Notes: generated by a model from the sequence alone, not told the origin. A stretch of 64,000 nucleotides of DNA from Rhineura floridana (GCF_030035675.1 NC_084489.1:69593365-69657364), one strand, 5' to 3'; shown: positions 32,961-44,690, counted from the first letter of the stretch. Numbers and translations are program-made.

Positions 32961-33875
32961 TTTTTGTTGTTATACCGGCTTGCTTTTTCACAGTGTGACC
33001 TTGAGCTTAATGCCCCCACTTCTTATGAATAGAATTTCCATTACCTCATGATTCTGCTGGAAGAAAAAAAGGCTGTGGGAGGAAAGGGCTTCCCTGATTT
33101 TTTTCTTTTTCTGTTTGCTATCAAATTAGTGATATGTGGCACACTTGGGGCATGGGGAATGAAGTTATAGGTACAAGTTAAATTAGCAGTGGCCTCTTCA
33201 CATGGCAGATGCGGTAAACCTGTATCTTCAGGGTCATCTCTGTTCTCCACATTGTGGTCTGGGGAGCTGGAATTATGCTGTACTGCATAATCCAACCCCT
33301 TTGCAGGTGGACAGGCTCTCTAAACAAGTTTGTGGCATTAGGAGTTAAGGAGTCACAATTGTGAAGCATGCCACTGAGCTATGACTACAGCACTATATAC
33401 AAAACCCAAATAAAGACATAAAGTTAAAGTGAAATGAGACAGGACTGATGTGGGGCCCAGCCAGTAATTGCTTTGCAGACCGCAGCTGGTTCACAGGCTA
33501 TTCAACATATGCACTCTTAATATGTGCAAGTATGGGAGCATAGAAGTAATATGAGTGGGGAATTGGAGAAATGGTGAAAATAAAATGGGAGCACAGGAAC
33601 GTTATTAGAGCTTCCCCCCACCCTAGCATCGCCTTTAGACTTTTTCAGTTTTATTTGTTGCCATCAAAATTAGCCTCGATAATACGTCTACAGAAGTTAC
33701 TGGCCCACCTGCCCAATATAAGCCTTTTGTGGCAAACTGACATCCTTATGAAAGAAAGAAAGAAATAGAGCAGGGAAAGAGACATCTCTTCCAGTATTTA
33801 AAAGCTTACATGCCTAGTCACCTGCAAGGAAATATTTTTAAGTTTAGTTAAAATTAATGTATACCCTGCTTGTCT
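32961..33875. other. Unassigned intronic sequence
   Basis: Nothing recognised; short GAAA run at 33754. Confidence 0.5.
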
Positions 33876-33879
33876 TCAG

Positions 33880-34080
33880 TTGCTCTCAAGCCAGTGCACA
33901 AAGGAGACCCAGGCCTCCTGGATCAGACTAAAGGCCCATTTAGTCCAGCATCTTGTTCTCACAGTGGCCAACCAGATGCCTATGGGAAGCCTGCAAGCAG
34001 GACCTGAGTGTCACAGCACTCTCCACACTTGTGATTCTTGGAACTGGTATTCAGAGGCATTCTGCCTCTGGCAGTCGACA
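33880..34080 (-). mobile_element. CR1 LINE 3' UTR
   Basis: TGGATCAGACTAAAGGCCCA, TTTAGTCCAGCATCTTGTTC and CAGTGGCCAACCAGATGCC match the start of the 48.5-kb CR1. Confidence 0.87.
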
Positions 34081-34144
34081 TCTATCCTACTTTTGTACTT
34101 CATCTGAGCTTGTAGCAGCTTACAACAACCATTAACTTTAATTA

Positions 34145-34305
34145 CAACAACCGTCAGGCTATGGTCTGAAGGCACATGAGGCCAGCACCTGGTCTGGTCA
34201 GTGCCTGGATGGGAGACCGCCTGGGAACCATATGTAAGCTGCCTTGGGTTTCTAGCATGAAAAGAAAGGCGAGGTATAAATGTAATAAATAAATAAAGAA
34301 ATACA
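34145..34305 (+). mobile_element. 5S-rRNA-derived SINE (SINE3 type)
   Basis: 34189-34231 (CTGGTCTGGTCAGTGCCTGG, ATGGGAGACCGCCTGGGAA) matches the 3' half of 5S rRNA, including the internal control region end. It is followed by a LINE-like tail (GGCGAGGTATAAATGTAATAAATAAATAAAG). The 5' half is diverged or missing. Confidence 0.8.
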
Positions 34306-35366
34306 TTAAAAACAGTAATTTCTAGGCACCTGAATCTGCACCTACTTAGCTTCAGTAAAGTTGCTGCATTATGTGCCTTTAAGAACCATCACTTAGGTCT
34401 CACCCTAGAAAGTGCAGAAATTAAACACCCTGTTCTCAACACTCTTTCAACTGGTTGTGAAATCTGGATTGTTAATGTGAACAAACTAAGTTTCTGATTC
34501 AGGGTTTGTCTATGTGTGCTTGAATGCGGTGGTCCATTTTCAGTTTGACACAAGTATTTGCATAATCTATCTGTTTGACATAATATGTTTACTTGATTCC
34601 CTGTTTTTAGAACTTCAAGCACTCCAATTTTCTGGAAAATCCCAAGGAATAATATTAATTCTGTCATTTATCTGGAGGTTTGCATCCTTCTTAAGGACTC
34701 AGACACATTATTTAATCCCCAAGATTGCATTATGCCTCTTTTCAATCCACCTATTCATGTACAGTAATAGTTGCTTTCATATATAAGCATGGGTATGTTT
34801 AATCCTCCACAAGATGGATTTCCCTCACTGTTTTTACTCTCTGCTCTGTGTATGTGGTGGTGTGTATAGTTACTTGGATGATTTTCATGCATGGCAATTA
34901 CCTTTTTTAAAAACCAGAACCAAAAACAGTTTTGTGTGAAACAGAATTGATTTTAGGGCGGTCTTGGTGTCCACACTGAATAGCTTATGGAGTTTACAGA
35001 TATTTAATTCCAGAATTTGATGCAGAGTTATCAAGCCTGAGACAAATTTGAGAAGGCAGCCTGACTGATCTCTGCACATGTTTAATTTTGAACAAATGAT
35101 TTAGTCATGCATGCCGTGCCACATATTTCATCACTGAAGAATAAAACTCTGGTCTTTGAAAGAGGGAGGGAAGGAAATTATGTCATGTTTTGTTTATGGT
35201 GGTTGATTGTGAATGGCAATATGTAAGCTGCTTGGTAAACCCTTCCATTTCCAGGCCAGCTGTCCAGAGTAATCAGCATTGCAAAGGGGACAGCAGCAAA
35301 ACAATTAAAAATGCTCTGGGGAGCTACATATGTTTTTTTGTGTTAGGTTAAATTATAATCCTACAT

Positions 35367-35693
35367 CAAGGGTGGGGAACCATAGGAACAATTGTGGCCC
35401 TCTAGGACTGTCTCTGGTCCTTGGGAGTTTTCCTCAAGGCACATCCCTCACTTTGGACCCTCCTTGTGTGTTTTTGCATGGCTGGAATGTGTCCATGAAC
35501 TCCAATGACGCCTTTTGCTTGCCTGGATGGAGGAGAGAGAGGGATATAGAAACTAGCCTACTGTGCAAAGGCGGAATCAACATCTATTACCCTGCCCACT
35601 TTTACTCTGGTCCCACCGACCACTGGCATGTGGCCCCTGAAGGTTGCCCAGAAGGGAATGTGGTCCTTTGGCTTAAAAGGTTCTCCACCCCTG
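35367..35693. mobile_element. hAT-type element (CAAGGGTGGGGAACC ends)
   Basis: Left CAAGGGTGGGGAACC, right GGTTCTCCACCCCTG. 327 bp, no coding capacity; flanks do not show a clean 8-bp duplication. Confidence 0.7.
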
Positions 35694-36622
35694 CTGTACA
35701 AGAACTATCTCTTGCTATAAGATAGCAGTATAAGATACAGTAAAGTTTAGACTGGAATGCTAAATTGTTCCTCCTCTCCCCCCCCCAAATTAAAATCAAA
35801 GTTCACTATTAACTCTGAACACTTTACTTAGTGGCAAATCCAGGTACGAACTAATCAGAGAGCTGCAGTGTATCGAAGCTATGTGACAAGCGAACCTGGG
35901 CAATAATACTGGAGAACCCGGAAAGAAAGGGTGGCAAGTGGAAACGCCTTCACACGCCTACTGCAGGGATGAGCTGAGCATTGTCTCCAGTTTGCCTGTA
36001 CAGAGTTAGGAAAGCCAAACCTGTGGAAGAGATTTCTCTCCCCTTCTTCTGAGTTCAGTCAGTTAAAAATTCACAGATTCAATTGCCCCAATCTTTGACT
36101 TCTCACTAATGCACTATTTCTATCATGGATGGGTTTTTTATTAATTTTATTTTATTTTATTTAATGGTTATATTTTACTATTTTTTTTTAGCTGATATGG
36201 GAACTCGGGACAAAAAGCGACATAAAAATTCCAAAAACATGTGCCTATGGTGTTGCAATTGATTGTACTTATGTCTGTAGACCTAAAATATACTAGGAGG
36301 TACAATTGTAGAGGTACCCCTAAGTCTTCAGCTATGAATTATAGTTTAAGCATTATGAGTGAGACAGAACAAAGTGATGATACAATGGAATAGGAGCACT
36401 GTAATATGTTGTGGCCTCATAAATAAGTTTTATAAGCAGTTGACATTGGTTTGAGGTTATTAATGTTTAGATATCTAACATTTAATAACTAAGACATTAA
36501 AAACAGTATGATGTAGCAGATAGACTCCTAAGAGCTGAACTAGACTGAATCGGCTGTCTGGTTCTCTGGGTGGCCTTTGAGTCAGCCCTCACCCCAGTGG
36601 ACCTGACAGGCAGGATAAAATG
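35694..36622. other. Unassigned intronic sequence
   Basis: No gene or repeat recognised; T-rich run at 36150-36192. Confidence 0.5.
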
Positions 36623-36990
36623 GGAAAAGCACCATTCTTTTTTTTTTCCAATTAATTTTTATTCAAATTTTCAAAACTAACACAATACAAAAAGAAAAAA
36701 CACAAATCAATAACCAACACAATAAAAAAAGAAAAGAAATATAAAAAATATTGACTTCCGATTTGTCATAGTTCAGCTGTAAATCTATAATATATAACAA
36801 GCTTGTCTCTTAATAGATTATAAAAACACCTTCCTCCAGCGGCTATCTTAATTGGTTTTAAATCTCATCAACATCATATCATTTTATTCTTCTACAAAAA
36901 GTCAAAGAGAAGTTTCCAATCCTTGAGATATATGTCCATCAATTTTTTTTTCTAGGTAAACATGTCAATTAATCCAACTCATCAAGACTA

Positions 36991-37455
36991 CTAAGTCCTG
37001 TAATTACAGATCACTCTTCTTCCTTTATCCGTATTGGTTCCATCTTCCATCTTTACGCACCCAATAATCTTGCTGTCATAGTCATATAATAAGAGTCTGA
37101 TAGGAATTTCCTTTATCACAGATATTTTCTTGCCATCAATTCCAAACGTATCACTGAAGTATTGTTGCAAAGCCACATTTCTGTTCTTCTTTTTTACATG
37201 ATACCCTAGCACATCTCTTGAAGATTTTTCCATTGACACAAAACAGGGATTAATTCTGTTAACTTTCTCCATTTCAAGTTCCATCAAGTCCTTCCAGTCC
37301 AGGAATTTTTTTGAACCGATAATATCTTTATCTCCAGTCTCTTCAATTCCTTCAGGGACAGTGCTGAGTTCCAAAGCGTAATATTTATCTCCAGGATCCA
37401 TCACAGCCAGGAAATCCAAATCTTTTTCCATGTCCATATTTAATCCAATCTCCAT
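36991..37455 (-). pseudogene. L1 ORF1-like protein, C-terminal part
   Basis: 154 codons aligning with the inner copy: YYALELSTVPEGI, FLDWKDLMELEMEKVNRIN, KKNRNVALQQYFSDTFGIDG, IKEIPIRLLLYDYDSK. The N-terminal coiled coil is missing because the copy is 5' truncated and then interrupted upstream. Homology between the two is clear along the length. Confidence 0.8.
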
Positions 37456-37484
37456 AGTTTGAACCTTGCCTTTAATTTCTCTTT

Positions 37485-39474
37485 TTTTTTTTTCAATAAT
37501 TTTTATTCAGATTTTCATAAAACATACAAAACAAAATCATAAAACATTCAAAGACAAAAAACAAAATCAAAAATAGTTAAACAAAAAGAAAAAAAGAAAA
37601 AAAAAAAACAAAAATAAAAAATAAAGAGTAAAATATTGACTTCCCATTTGTCAAAGATCAAATCAGTTATAAATCTATAATATATAACAATCCTGTCTCT
37701 TAAGTCATATTATAAAATCACTTTCCTCCAGTAGTTATCTTACTTAATCATCAAATCTCATAAACATTACTTTATTCTTTCCACAAAAAGTCAAAGAGAG
37801 GTTTCAATTCTTTAAGAAATATATCTATCAATTTTTTTTTTCCAGATAAGCATATCGATTAATCCATCTCATTACTAATTATGATAATCTTATTGTCATA
37901 ACCATAGTCAAAATAAACATTTCAATTAATCCATCACATCAGAATCTGTTAGGTTCAGTAATTTCAGTAGCCATTGTTCTATTATCTCTATTAGTTCCAT
38001 TTTCCATCTTCCATCTTCAGTAGTCTTGTTAAGTCCAGTAATTTCAATATCCAATCTTCCATTATCAGTATTCCAATATAATCTTGCTGTCTAAGCCATA
38101 GTCATATAGTAAGAGTCTGATGGGAATTACCTCTATCCCAAATATTTTCTTGCCATCCATTCTGAATAGGTTGCTGAAATACTGCTGTAAAATCATATCT
38201 CTGTTCTTTTTTTCAAAATACACTGGGTCATCTCTTAAAAGCTTTTCCATTGTCACATGGCTGCAGTTAATTCCATAGATTTTCTCTATATTGGGCTCCA
38301 TCACATCATTCCAGTCCAGAAGATAATCCATGCCATTGATAACTTTATCTCTAGAATCTTCATTAATTTCTTCAGAGATAACATTGAGTTCCAAACAATA
38401 GATTTTATTTCTAAAGTCCATAGACTCCAAATCTTGTTCCTGTTCCACGTTTGTTCCAATCTCCGGGATCTCCTCTCTCACAGGGACCCCTATTCCAGTC
38501 TCCAGGGTCTCCTCTCTCACAGGGACCCCTGTTCCAATCTCCGGGGTCTCCTCTCTCACAGGGACCCCTTCCAGGGTCACCTCTCTCACAGGGACCCTTA
38601 TATCTTTAATCTCCTGCTTCATTTTACTCAATTCAATTTTCGTTATCTCAATCTCATCCATTATTTTCTGAAACATAGTTATTTCCAGATTCTCAGCCAC
38701 TTTCTTAATTGCCATTTTAAAAGAAAAATATAGGAAAACCACTTCTTATTTCAGCAACAATTGGGTTAATACTCCAAACTTGGTGACATCACAGTATAAA
38801 CAGAGCAGACAGCCTTATCTCTCCAATAGTTAAGTAAACAAAATGCAGTTCCCAGGATCGAAACAATTAATGGCAATCGTCAAGAAACAGATTCGTCAAA
38901 ATAAAATAGACCAAAAAGAGAGTAGTCTCAAAACAGTATAATATTTTTCAAAATAAAAATCTGGAATAGAAATCCCTCTTCTGTGTATATCTTTAGAATG
39001 CAAATCCAGGACAGCTTTTTGCAACAAAAACAGAGATAAGCTATTAATTAGTGCGTAGCAGAGAGAAGTTACGGCTCCCCAGTGAGATGTCAAAAACCGA
39101 TCAATCTGGCAAATCTCTTTTAAACAGCAACAATTTAAGTCAAGTAAAAGAAAAATATAGAAAGAAGGGTGCTTGCCTGTTAGTGCGTTCTCTCTTAGAA
39201 GATAAGATGAACGTTCGCTTTAACAGATAGAGCTTGCTGTTGAAAATCCGTCCCACCTTCGTCGGCTGGACCTCGTCCCATAAATTAATGAGATCTGGTC
39301 GTCCCAACAAAAATAGGCTTTGAGGTTAATCTCTTCGTTTCTCCCTACCCGGGAGAAGTTTAATCAGTCAAAAAAAAAAGAAAAAACTGACTGATATATC
39401 TGAATAAGCTTCTTTTGAGGCAGGAGCCCGTCTCAAAAGCAGGCACAGGCTAAGTCACCCTTCCCGGAAGTCCC
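37485..39474 (-). mobile_element. ORF1-only L1 element (HAL1-like), inner full-length copy
   Basis: Flanked by an exact 17-bp duplication GCCTTTAATTTCTCTTT (37468-37484 and 39475-39491), so it jumped into the outer copy. From right to left: a 5' UTR of about 760 bp beginning CGGGACTTCCGGG on the minus strand, one ORF1-like gene, a 3' UTR homologous to that of the outer copy, and an A-rich tail. About 1990 bp in all, which looks complete at both ends yet holds no ORF2. Confidence 0.85.
38065..38715 (-). CDS. L1 ORF1-like protein with 13-aa repeats
   Basis: 216 codons from MAIKKVAENLE (an in-frame ATG also exists 9 codons upstream). Residues about 1-40 form heptad-rich coiled coil. Residues about 42-90 contain four VPVRE units, three of them spaced 13 residues apart (VPVREETPEIGTG and variants). 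The rest parallels L1 ORF1p: YCLELNVIS, an N-terminal-RRM-like stretch, then KKNRDMILQQYF and GKKIFGIEVIPIRLLL, which corresponds to the C-terminal RNA-binding domain (typical DIPIRL or DLPPRL). ORF1p is an RNA chaperone that coats its own transcript. Shorter than usual L1 ORF1p (about 300-340). Frame fully open, so relatively young. Confidence 0.75.
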   Translation of the reverse strand: MAIKKVAENLEITMFQKIMDEIEITKIELSKMKQEIKDIRVPVREVTLEGVPVREETPEIGTGVPVREETLETGIGVPVREEIPEIGTNVEQEQDLESMDFRNKIYCLELNVISEEINEDSRDKVINGMDYLLDWNDVMEPNIEKIYGINCSHVTMEKLLRDDPVYFEKKNRDMILQQYFSNLFRMDGKKIFGIEVIPIRLLLYDYGLDSKIILEY

Positions 39475-39513
39475 GCCTTTAATTTCTCTTTCATCCTGGA
39501 AAAGCACCATTCT

Positions 39514-40500
39514 AGGAGTAAGGTGGTATGGGAGATCGATGTGATATTTGTAATGCTTTTCATTTTAAAAAAAAATTCTGAACCACCTTACTCTACTGTA
39601 GAATGTGTTCTGTACAGTGTTCGCTGAAGCTGAAATTCAAGATTGGAAGCATAGACGCCAAAGACGGCATCATCTCTTTATGCAGCATGCTAACGTTTTT
39701 CCTTTCATCATTGGGAAATCTTGTGTGTGATCATTGACGTGTAAAAGGCACTTAGGAACTTTGCCAGCCTGGTGCCCTTTTCAAGGGGGGAAATGTGCAG
39801 TGTTTGTTAGGGTGTGTCAGCAATTCTGAAGAGAGGTGACTGGGACTTTATATGTTGAGGGTGGTTGCTGCTGTTGCTGTTGTTGTTAGTCCAGAATACA
39901 TTTTAACTCTCTTGCTGCTGTCACATGCAGGAGAAATGTCTCCTATATAGTTCTTGCCTATAGTCGCTCTAATGTGTTTACTGTGTCTGGCATTTCATTC
40001 TTGATTCCAAATTGGAAGGCAGCCAAGGCTGATCGGCTCTTTGGATATATTTTAGTTCCTACTGCATGTCCATCATCCCCCCCCCAGTTTGTGCTTCTTT
40101 TTAATTTTGCATGTATGCTGCAGGTGTCTTGCCATGCCCACAAAAATAATTAATTTCAGTTTTAGCAGAAACCCGTAACACCCTTGCCTTTAATTCCTCA
40201 CTTAAGAGAATTTAAACTGGGGAGGTAGCAACTGAGTGTACTCATCATAGTATTAAAACAAGTCAACAATACCAGAGTAGTTGTTAGTATTTATTTATTA
40301 CACTCACTTTTGCTCTGAGATACTCTGCAGCAGTCCTCTCTACACCCTTACCTAGTAATAGGCCCCACTGAACTCAGCCAGACTTACTTTTGAGTAGAGA
40401 TACGATTCCATTGCCAGAGGAGTCTCTCTTCCAGACAAGCTTACAAAGTTCAACATGTTTAGCTTTTGCAGTTTGCTTTTTCATCCATTCATTCTAGAGC
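39514..40500. other. Unassigned intronic sequence
   Basis: No gene. A palindromic-repeat piece lies at 40355-40415 (AATAGGCCCCACTGAACTC, ACTTACTTTTGAGTAGAG). Confidence 0.5.
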
Positions 40501-40501
40501 A

Positions 40502-40650
40502 AGGGCAGTCAAGCTGGTACCTTGCCCTCCAGAGGTTATTGGACTACAGTTCCCATCACTCCTGGATATTGGCCATTCTGGGTGGGGCTGATGGGAGTTG
40601 GAGACCAGCAACATCTGGAGGGCACCGAGTTGGCTACCTCTGCTCTAGAA
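40502..40650. mobile_element. hAT foldback MITE
   Basis: GGGCAGTCAAGCTGGTACC and GAGTTGGCTACCTCTGC at the ends; inner arms CCTCCAGAGGTTATTGGAC and CAGCAACATCTGGAGGGC. Confidence 0.75.
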
Positions 40651-41525
40651 AATTTGTGTTCACCAGAGAAAAAACAGGTTCCTCCTACCGTGGAAAGTGG
40701 GTGCGAGAATTCTGGAAGTAGCCTCACATGATTTCAAGGAATGCATTCTCTGTATTGGATGTTTTCCCCTCCCCTCCCCCAATGGGGGAGCATTCAAACA
40801 CGTAGCTTCATCCTCTAATCTGAATTACGATAGCCCAGGAACAGTATTTACCACTCGTTTCTGACAGTATGAGCTGACCCTGATTGTAGACATTTGGCTG
40901 CAAAAGTTATTCAACTTGTATTAACAATAGATGTTAAGACAAGCCTATGCCAGCTGTTTTCCAGTTTTGCCCAGTGTAGAAGCTATCTGTACTGTAGTGA
41001 CCACCATCCAATAGAGAGTTTGAAGCACAAGCCCATTGAAATCAATTAGCATAAGCACTCATAATTCTGTGTTGGACTGGAAACAGTGAATGTGTGCTTG
41101 GTATGCATGGAATGCCGTTCTGTGATACAAAACGAGTGAATGTGAAGAAATAACTCTCCCCCTTTATACTTATCATGCTTGTGGATTTGATGTCTGCTGT
41201 GCTGCTTTTGTTCCAGAAAACTTTCCCTTTTATTTATTGCCCTCTTTGCTCCTGGAGAATTTGCTTTTCTCAGTAACAGGAAGAATGTTTTTCCTTCCTT
41301 ATTGTAAAGGTGACAGCAAAACATGAAGTTGCTTACTAGGGCATGGTTCAGTAAGACATTCATCGGTCCTATGTTTCCTCTTTTTAGCAAGTGAGTGCTG
41401 CATATTTGGATTTTAGAATTCAGTTCCTCTGTTGATTATGACTGCTTGACATTTTATGGGCTTTATTGAAGTATTTCCCCTCCCTCAAGTTAAAGTAGCA
41501 GATGCAGTGTGGAGTTGTGGACAGA
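40651..41525. other. Unassigned intronic sequence
   Basis: Nothing recognised except a weak palindromic-repeat fragment near 41025-41080. Confidence 0.5.
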
Positions 41526-41527
41526 CT

Positions 41528-41800
41528 AGCTCAGCCTTGCTAATCTGGTGACCTCCAGATGCTTTAGACCAAAGGTCTTCACCGGGTGGGTCAGGACTTG
41601 CATGTGGGTTGTGGCCTGATATAAGATGGGTCACAGCTGCGATACTACCACCATATAAATACATGGTAAAAATATAAAATAAAGAAATGGGTCCCCAAAT
41701 GCATGTTTGGGTTAAAGGTGAGTCCCAGATTGGAAAACTTGGAAGACTCCCATTTCAGACTACAACTCCCATCAGCTCCAGCCAGCGCAGCCTTTCACTC
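41528..41800. mobile_element. hAT foldback MITE split by another hAT
   Basis: Left half 41528-41569 (CTCAGCCTTGCTAATCTGGTG), right half 41753-41800 (ACTACAACTCCCATCAGCTCC). The halves join perfectly on the family consensus once 41570-41752 is removed. Confidence 0.75.
41570..41752. mobile_element. hAT/Charlie-like MITE inserted in a MITE
   Basis: Ends CAAAGGTCTTCACCGGGTGG and GGAAAACTTGGAAGACTCC-like. Flanks CTTTAGAC (41562-41569) and TTTCAGAC (41753-41760) agree at 6 of 8 bases. Confidence 0.65.
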
Positions 41801-43194
41801 GTCTAGTCCAGAAATACATGGATTGAATTAAGTGAGCCCCATGGAATTTGTGCCCTCCTGGTGTGGGTTCCCTTTACGCATTAAAGCTCTGCCCCAGAAA
41901 CTGCTTTAAAGTTCAGTGTGTTTTGCAAGTTGAACATATGGGGTCAGAAATAAGTACTACCAAGTTCAATGGAGCTGACTCTGAGGAACCTATGAATAGG
42001 ATTGCAGTCATGCAGATTTTCATACATTGGGTTTTAAGTGCTGCTGCTGGTGTGTGTAATAATGGATCAACTTAGCTGTCTACATTTTGGGAGTCTCCTT
42101 GAGTAGGTATGTCTGTCAACTCTTCTTGGGGGCACTTCACTGCTACTGTCCCCTTTCCTTCATGTCCCATCCCTTACTTCTTATAAATCCTTAGTTTCAG
42201 TTCTGTCTCTGTTCTTCCATTCTACTCTCCCCCTATCCACTAGTTTTACAGTCAGATAATTCTAAGTTATTTATTTTAAAACTCTGGATCTCCGAAGCAA
42301 AATAAGTTATGCACAGTAAATAATATGCATTTCGAACTACTTTGCACACCTTATTATGGGTACATTATTATTTGAGATCTCAGCACTAAATTAGGATTAA
42401 TTTTTTTAAAATGTTTGAGGGTCCCTTGTGTATCTTTTGGAGTTGTACCAGCAATCTTTAGGATATAGGCATTCTGACAATAATTATTTTTAAATACTTT
42501 GACATGAAATTCTAAGAGGCATGCTTTTCAGAACTGTTTGGCTGATGATTCACAGCTTCCCTTAAGTTCTTATTTCAGTTGGATAGATGTTGACTTAAGT
42601 CATGACTTGAGCATCCTGTATTTGAAAAGCTGACTCTGTTTTTGTTTCTGGATTTAATGAAGACATCAACTGTTTTATTATACAGCCAGGAGAGTGGCTG
42701 TATACTATAGCCAGCATAGATTTTTCACATTCCACTGTGTTAAATTGAAAATACCCCCCATGCTATTCTGTTGCTTTCCATAAGTTCATTTCAAAACAAA
42801 ACCTTAGAAAACTTATAGTGCTGAACTCAGATACGCTTGTTTAACAACTCTCTTAAGTTTTCATGGCAATACACAAAACAGTCAGAGAGAATCAAGAGTT
42901 CAAAGTGTAAAACAAAAGGGGGGAAAATCCAGACTCCTGTTGGACTGTTGTCTGTTGGTGGTCTCATAGTTTGTTGAAATTAATTTTAAAAATCAGCCAT
43001 GTTCACAGAGTGCCTGCAATCCTATTACAGTACTGACCTTGCCCCATACTCTGACCTTCATCTTCTGCAGTTTAAAAGTTTAAAAAATGCCCAGCTGATT
43101 TTTAATTATTGGAGTCAATGATAAGCGCGGGCATGCACAGAAGTACCAACTGTCAGTGTTCTAAAAGCCAGACTCCCAGCTGCTGGGCTTGCCT
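41801..43194. other. Unassigned intronic sequence
   Basis: About 1.4 kb; a palindromic-repeat copy at 41935-42015, otherwise nothing recognised. Confidence 0.5.
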
Positions 43195-43505
43195 AATCAG
43201 GGGGCCACACCCACACCAGACCTTTATTTCACTTGAGACAGTCATGGCTTCCCCCAAAGAATCCTTGGAAGTGTAGTTTGTGAAGGGTGATGAGAGGAGA
43301 CTCCTATTTCCCTGACAGAGCTCCAGTGGCCAGAGTGGTTTAACAGTCAGCCCCACTTCTGGGGATTGTATCTCTGTGAGGTGAATAGGGTGTCTCCTTG
43401 CAACTCTCAGCCCCCTTCACAAACTACACTTCCCAGGATTCTTTGAGAGAAGCCATGACTGTCTAGAGTGGAATAAAGGTCTGGTGTGGATGTGGTGAGG
43501 GACAG
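43195..43505. mobile_element. MITE with long inverted arms
   Basis: About 90-bp arms: CCACACCCACACCAGACC, CAGTCATGGCTTCCCCCAAAG, GAAGTGTAGTTTGTGAAGGG at the left against CCCTTCACAAACTACACTTC, GAAGCCATGACTGTC, GGTCTGGTGTGGATGTGG at the right. Ends resemble Harbinger-type MITEs but no certain target duplication was found. Confidence 0.78.
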
Positions 43506-44690
43506 CTTTGATTTAAATTTGGGTGGGAGACTACATGTGCCTGCTGTAGAATAAAAAGATGGGGAAAACCTTGAAAAACAGTGATACTGTTCACAATGTT
43601 TTCCTTTTGGAAAGGAAAGGGGCTTTCCCTCTGCCCACTGCCCAGTTTCACCTATACTAAGCATGATTGCACAGGAGTAAATCCCACTGAACTCAATAAG
43701 CATGCAAATGTTCAAATCTGCCTTCCTTCTCCCCCCCACCTGCTTCTATCCCCTCCTCCTCTTCCTCCTCCTCCTCCCTTTTTTGCCTGTTAGTGAATAG
43801 GTATTCTAATCATTGACAAAATTATGCATATGAAGAAAGTGTGTGGGAGTAATTCAAAGTGCTGCTTGTGGGCACTTACAGAAAATGAATAGTTATAAGA
43901 ATTTTTAAAAGTGGTCCCTGGAGGATGCGAGGATCACAGGGTTGTGGGAGAGGAGGGAGGCAGGATTATAGCAAGATAGGAGGGAAAAACACAGGTCTGT
44001 TGAAGGGTGAGTGTACAGATAGCAAGCAAGGGTGTAACAGTTGTAGAAGGAAGTAAGGAATGTGACAGTGAGTTAGATGGGTTGCATTTCGGCTACTGAA
44101 AAGTTTTTGGGGCTGTGGCTCTTAAGCTTGGGGCTTTGATCTATTAAAGTGGGGAAGGGGCTTTTTCAGCACTGTTGATTGAAACAATATGGTTGGAATG
44201 GGAAATATAAATAGAGTTCTTGTTGTAGCCACTGAACTAGATAGCCTTCATGGCAGAAATCCCATGATGCTCCCCACAACTGGTCACTTGAAACTGATCA
44301 TGGGTTGGCTTTTATTGATGGATGAACAGCAGGTGACTTCCAAGGACTGTCAAATGCCAGAAATGTGCCAGTGTGCATAGTACTGATCTGTCCTTTGTAC
44401 ATAGTGCATGCTGTTGGATAGGGATGAAAGTTCACTCCCCCCCCCCGGGGAATTCTTTTCCAGTTGGTCTTTTGTAATTATCAAAAGCATTGTGTTCATA
44501 ATACGTGCAGCACACAAATAATAAAACAGATTTTAAAAAATGTCAGTGTTAAGACAGCTGTGTGGTTTCTGCATAACGGGCTTTCTTGTCTCTGACTAGG
44601 GGTTAGTGAAGGATGCTACAGAGACCAGGATAAGGAGATTTTAAAAGGAGAGGCGGGATTTTCTCCCCTTAGTAACTTGATCAGTTTCTA
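43506..44690. other. Unassigned intronic sequence
   Basis: No gene. A palindromic-repeat fragment at 43655-43705; CTC-rich patch at 43750-43780; C10-G4 run near 44440. Confidence 0.5.

Larger units (their letters stand above)
36639..39497 (-). mobile_element. ORF1-only L1 element (HAL1-like), outer copy
   Basis: Flanked by an exact 16-bp duplication GGAAAAGCACCATTCT (36623-36638 and 39498-39513). The 3' end is left: a poly-T run in plus view, then a 3' UTR, then an ORF1-type frame (36991-37455). The 5' end is truncated inside ORF1 and reappears at 39475-39497 because a second copy is inserted. No endonuclease or reverse transcriptase sequence lies between ORF1 and the 3' UTR. Confidence 0.85.

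Noticed and set aside
34183-34240. 5S rRNA gene
   Set aside because: Only the 3' half is recognisable and it is fused to a LINE-type tail.
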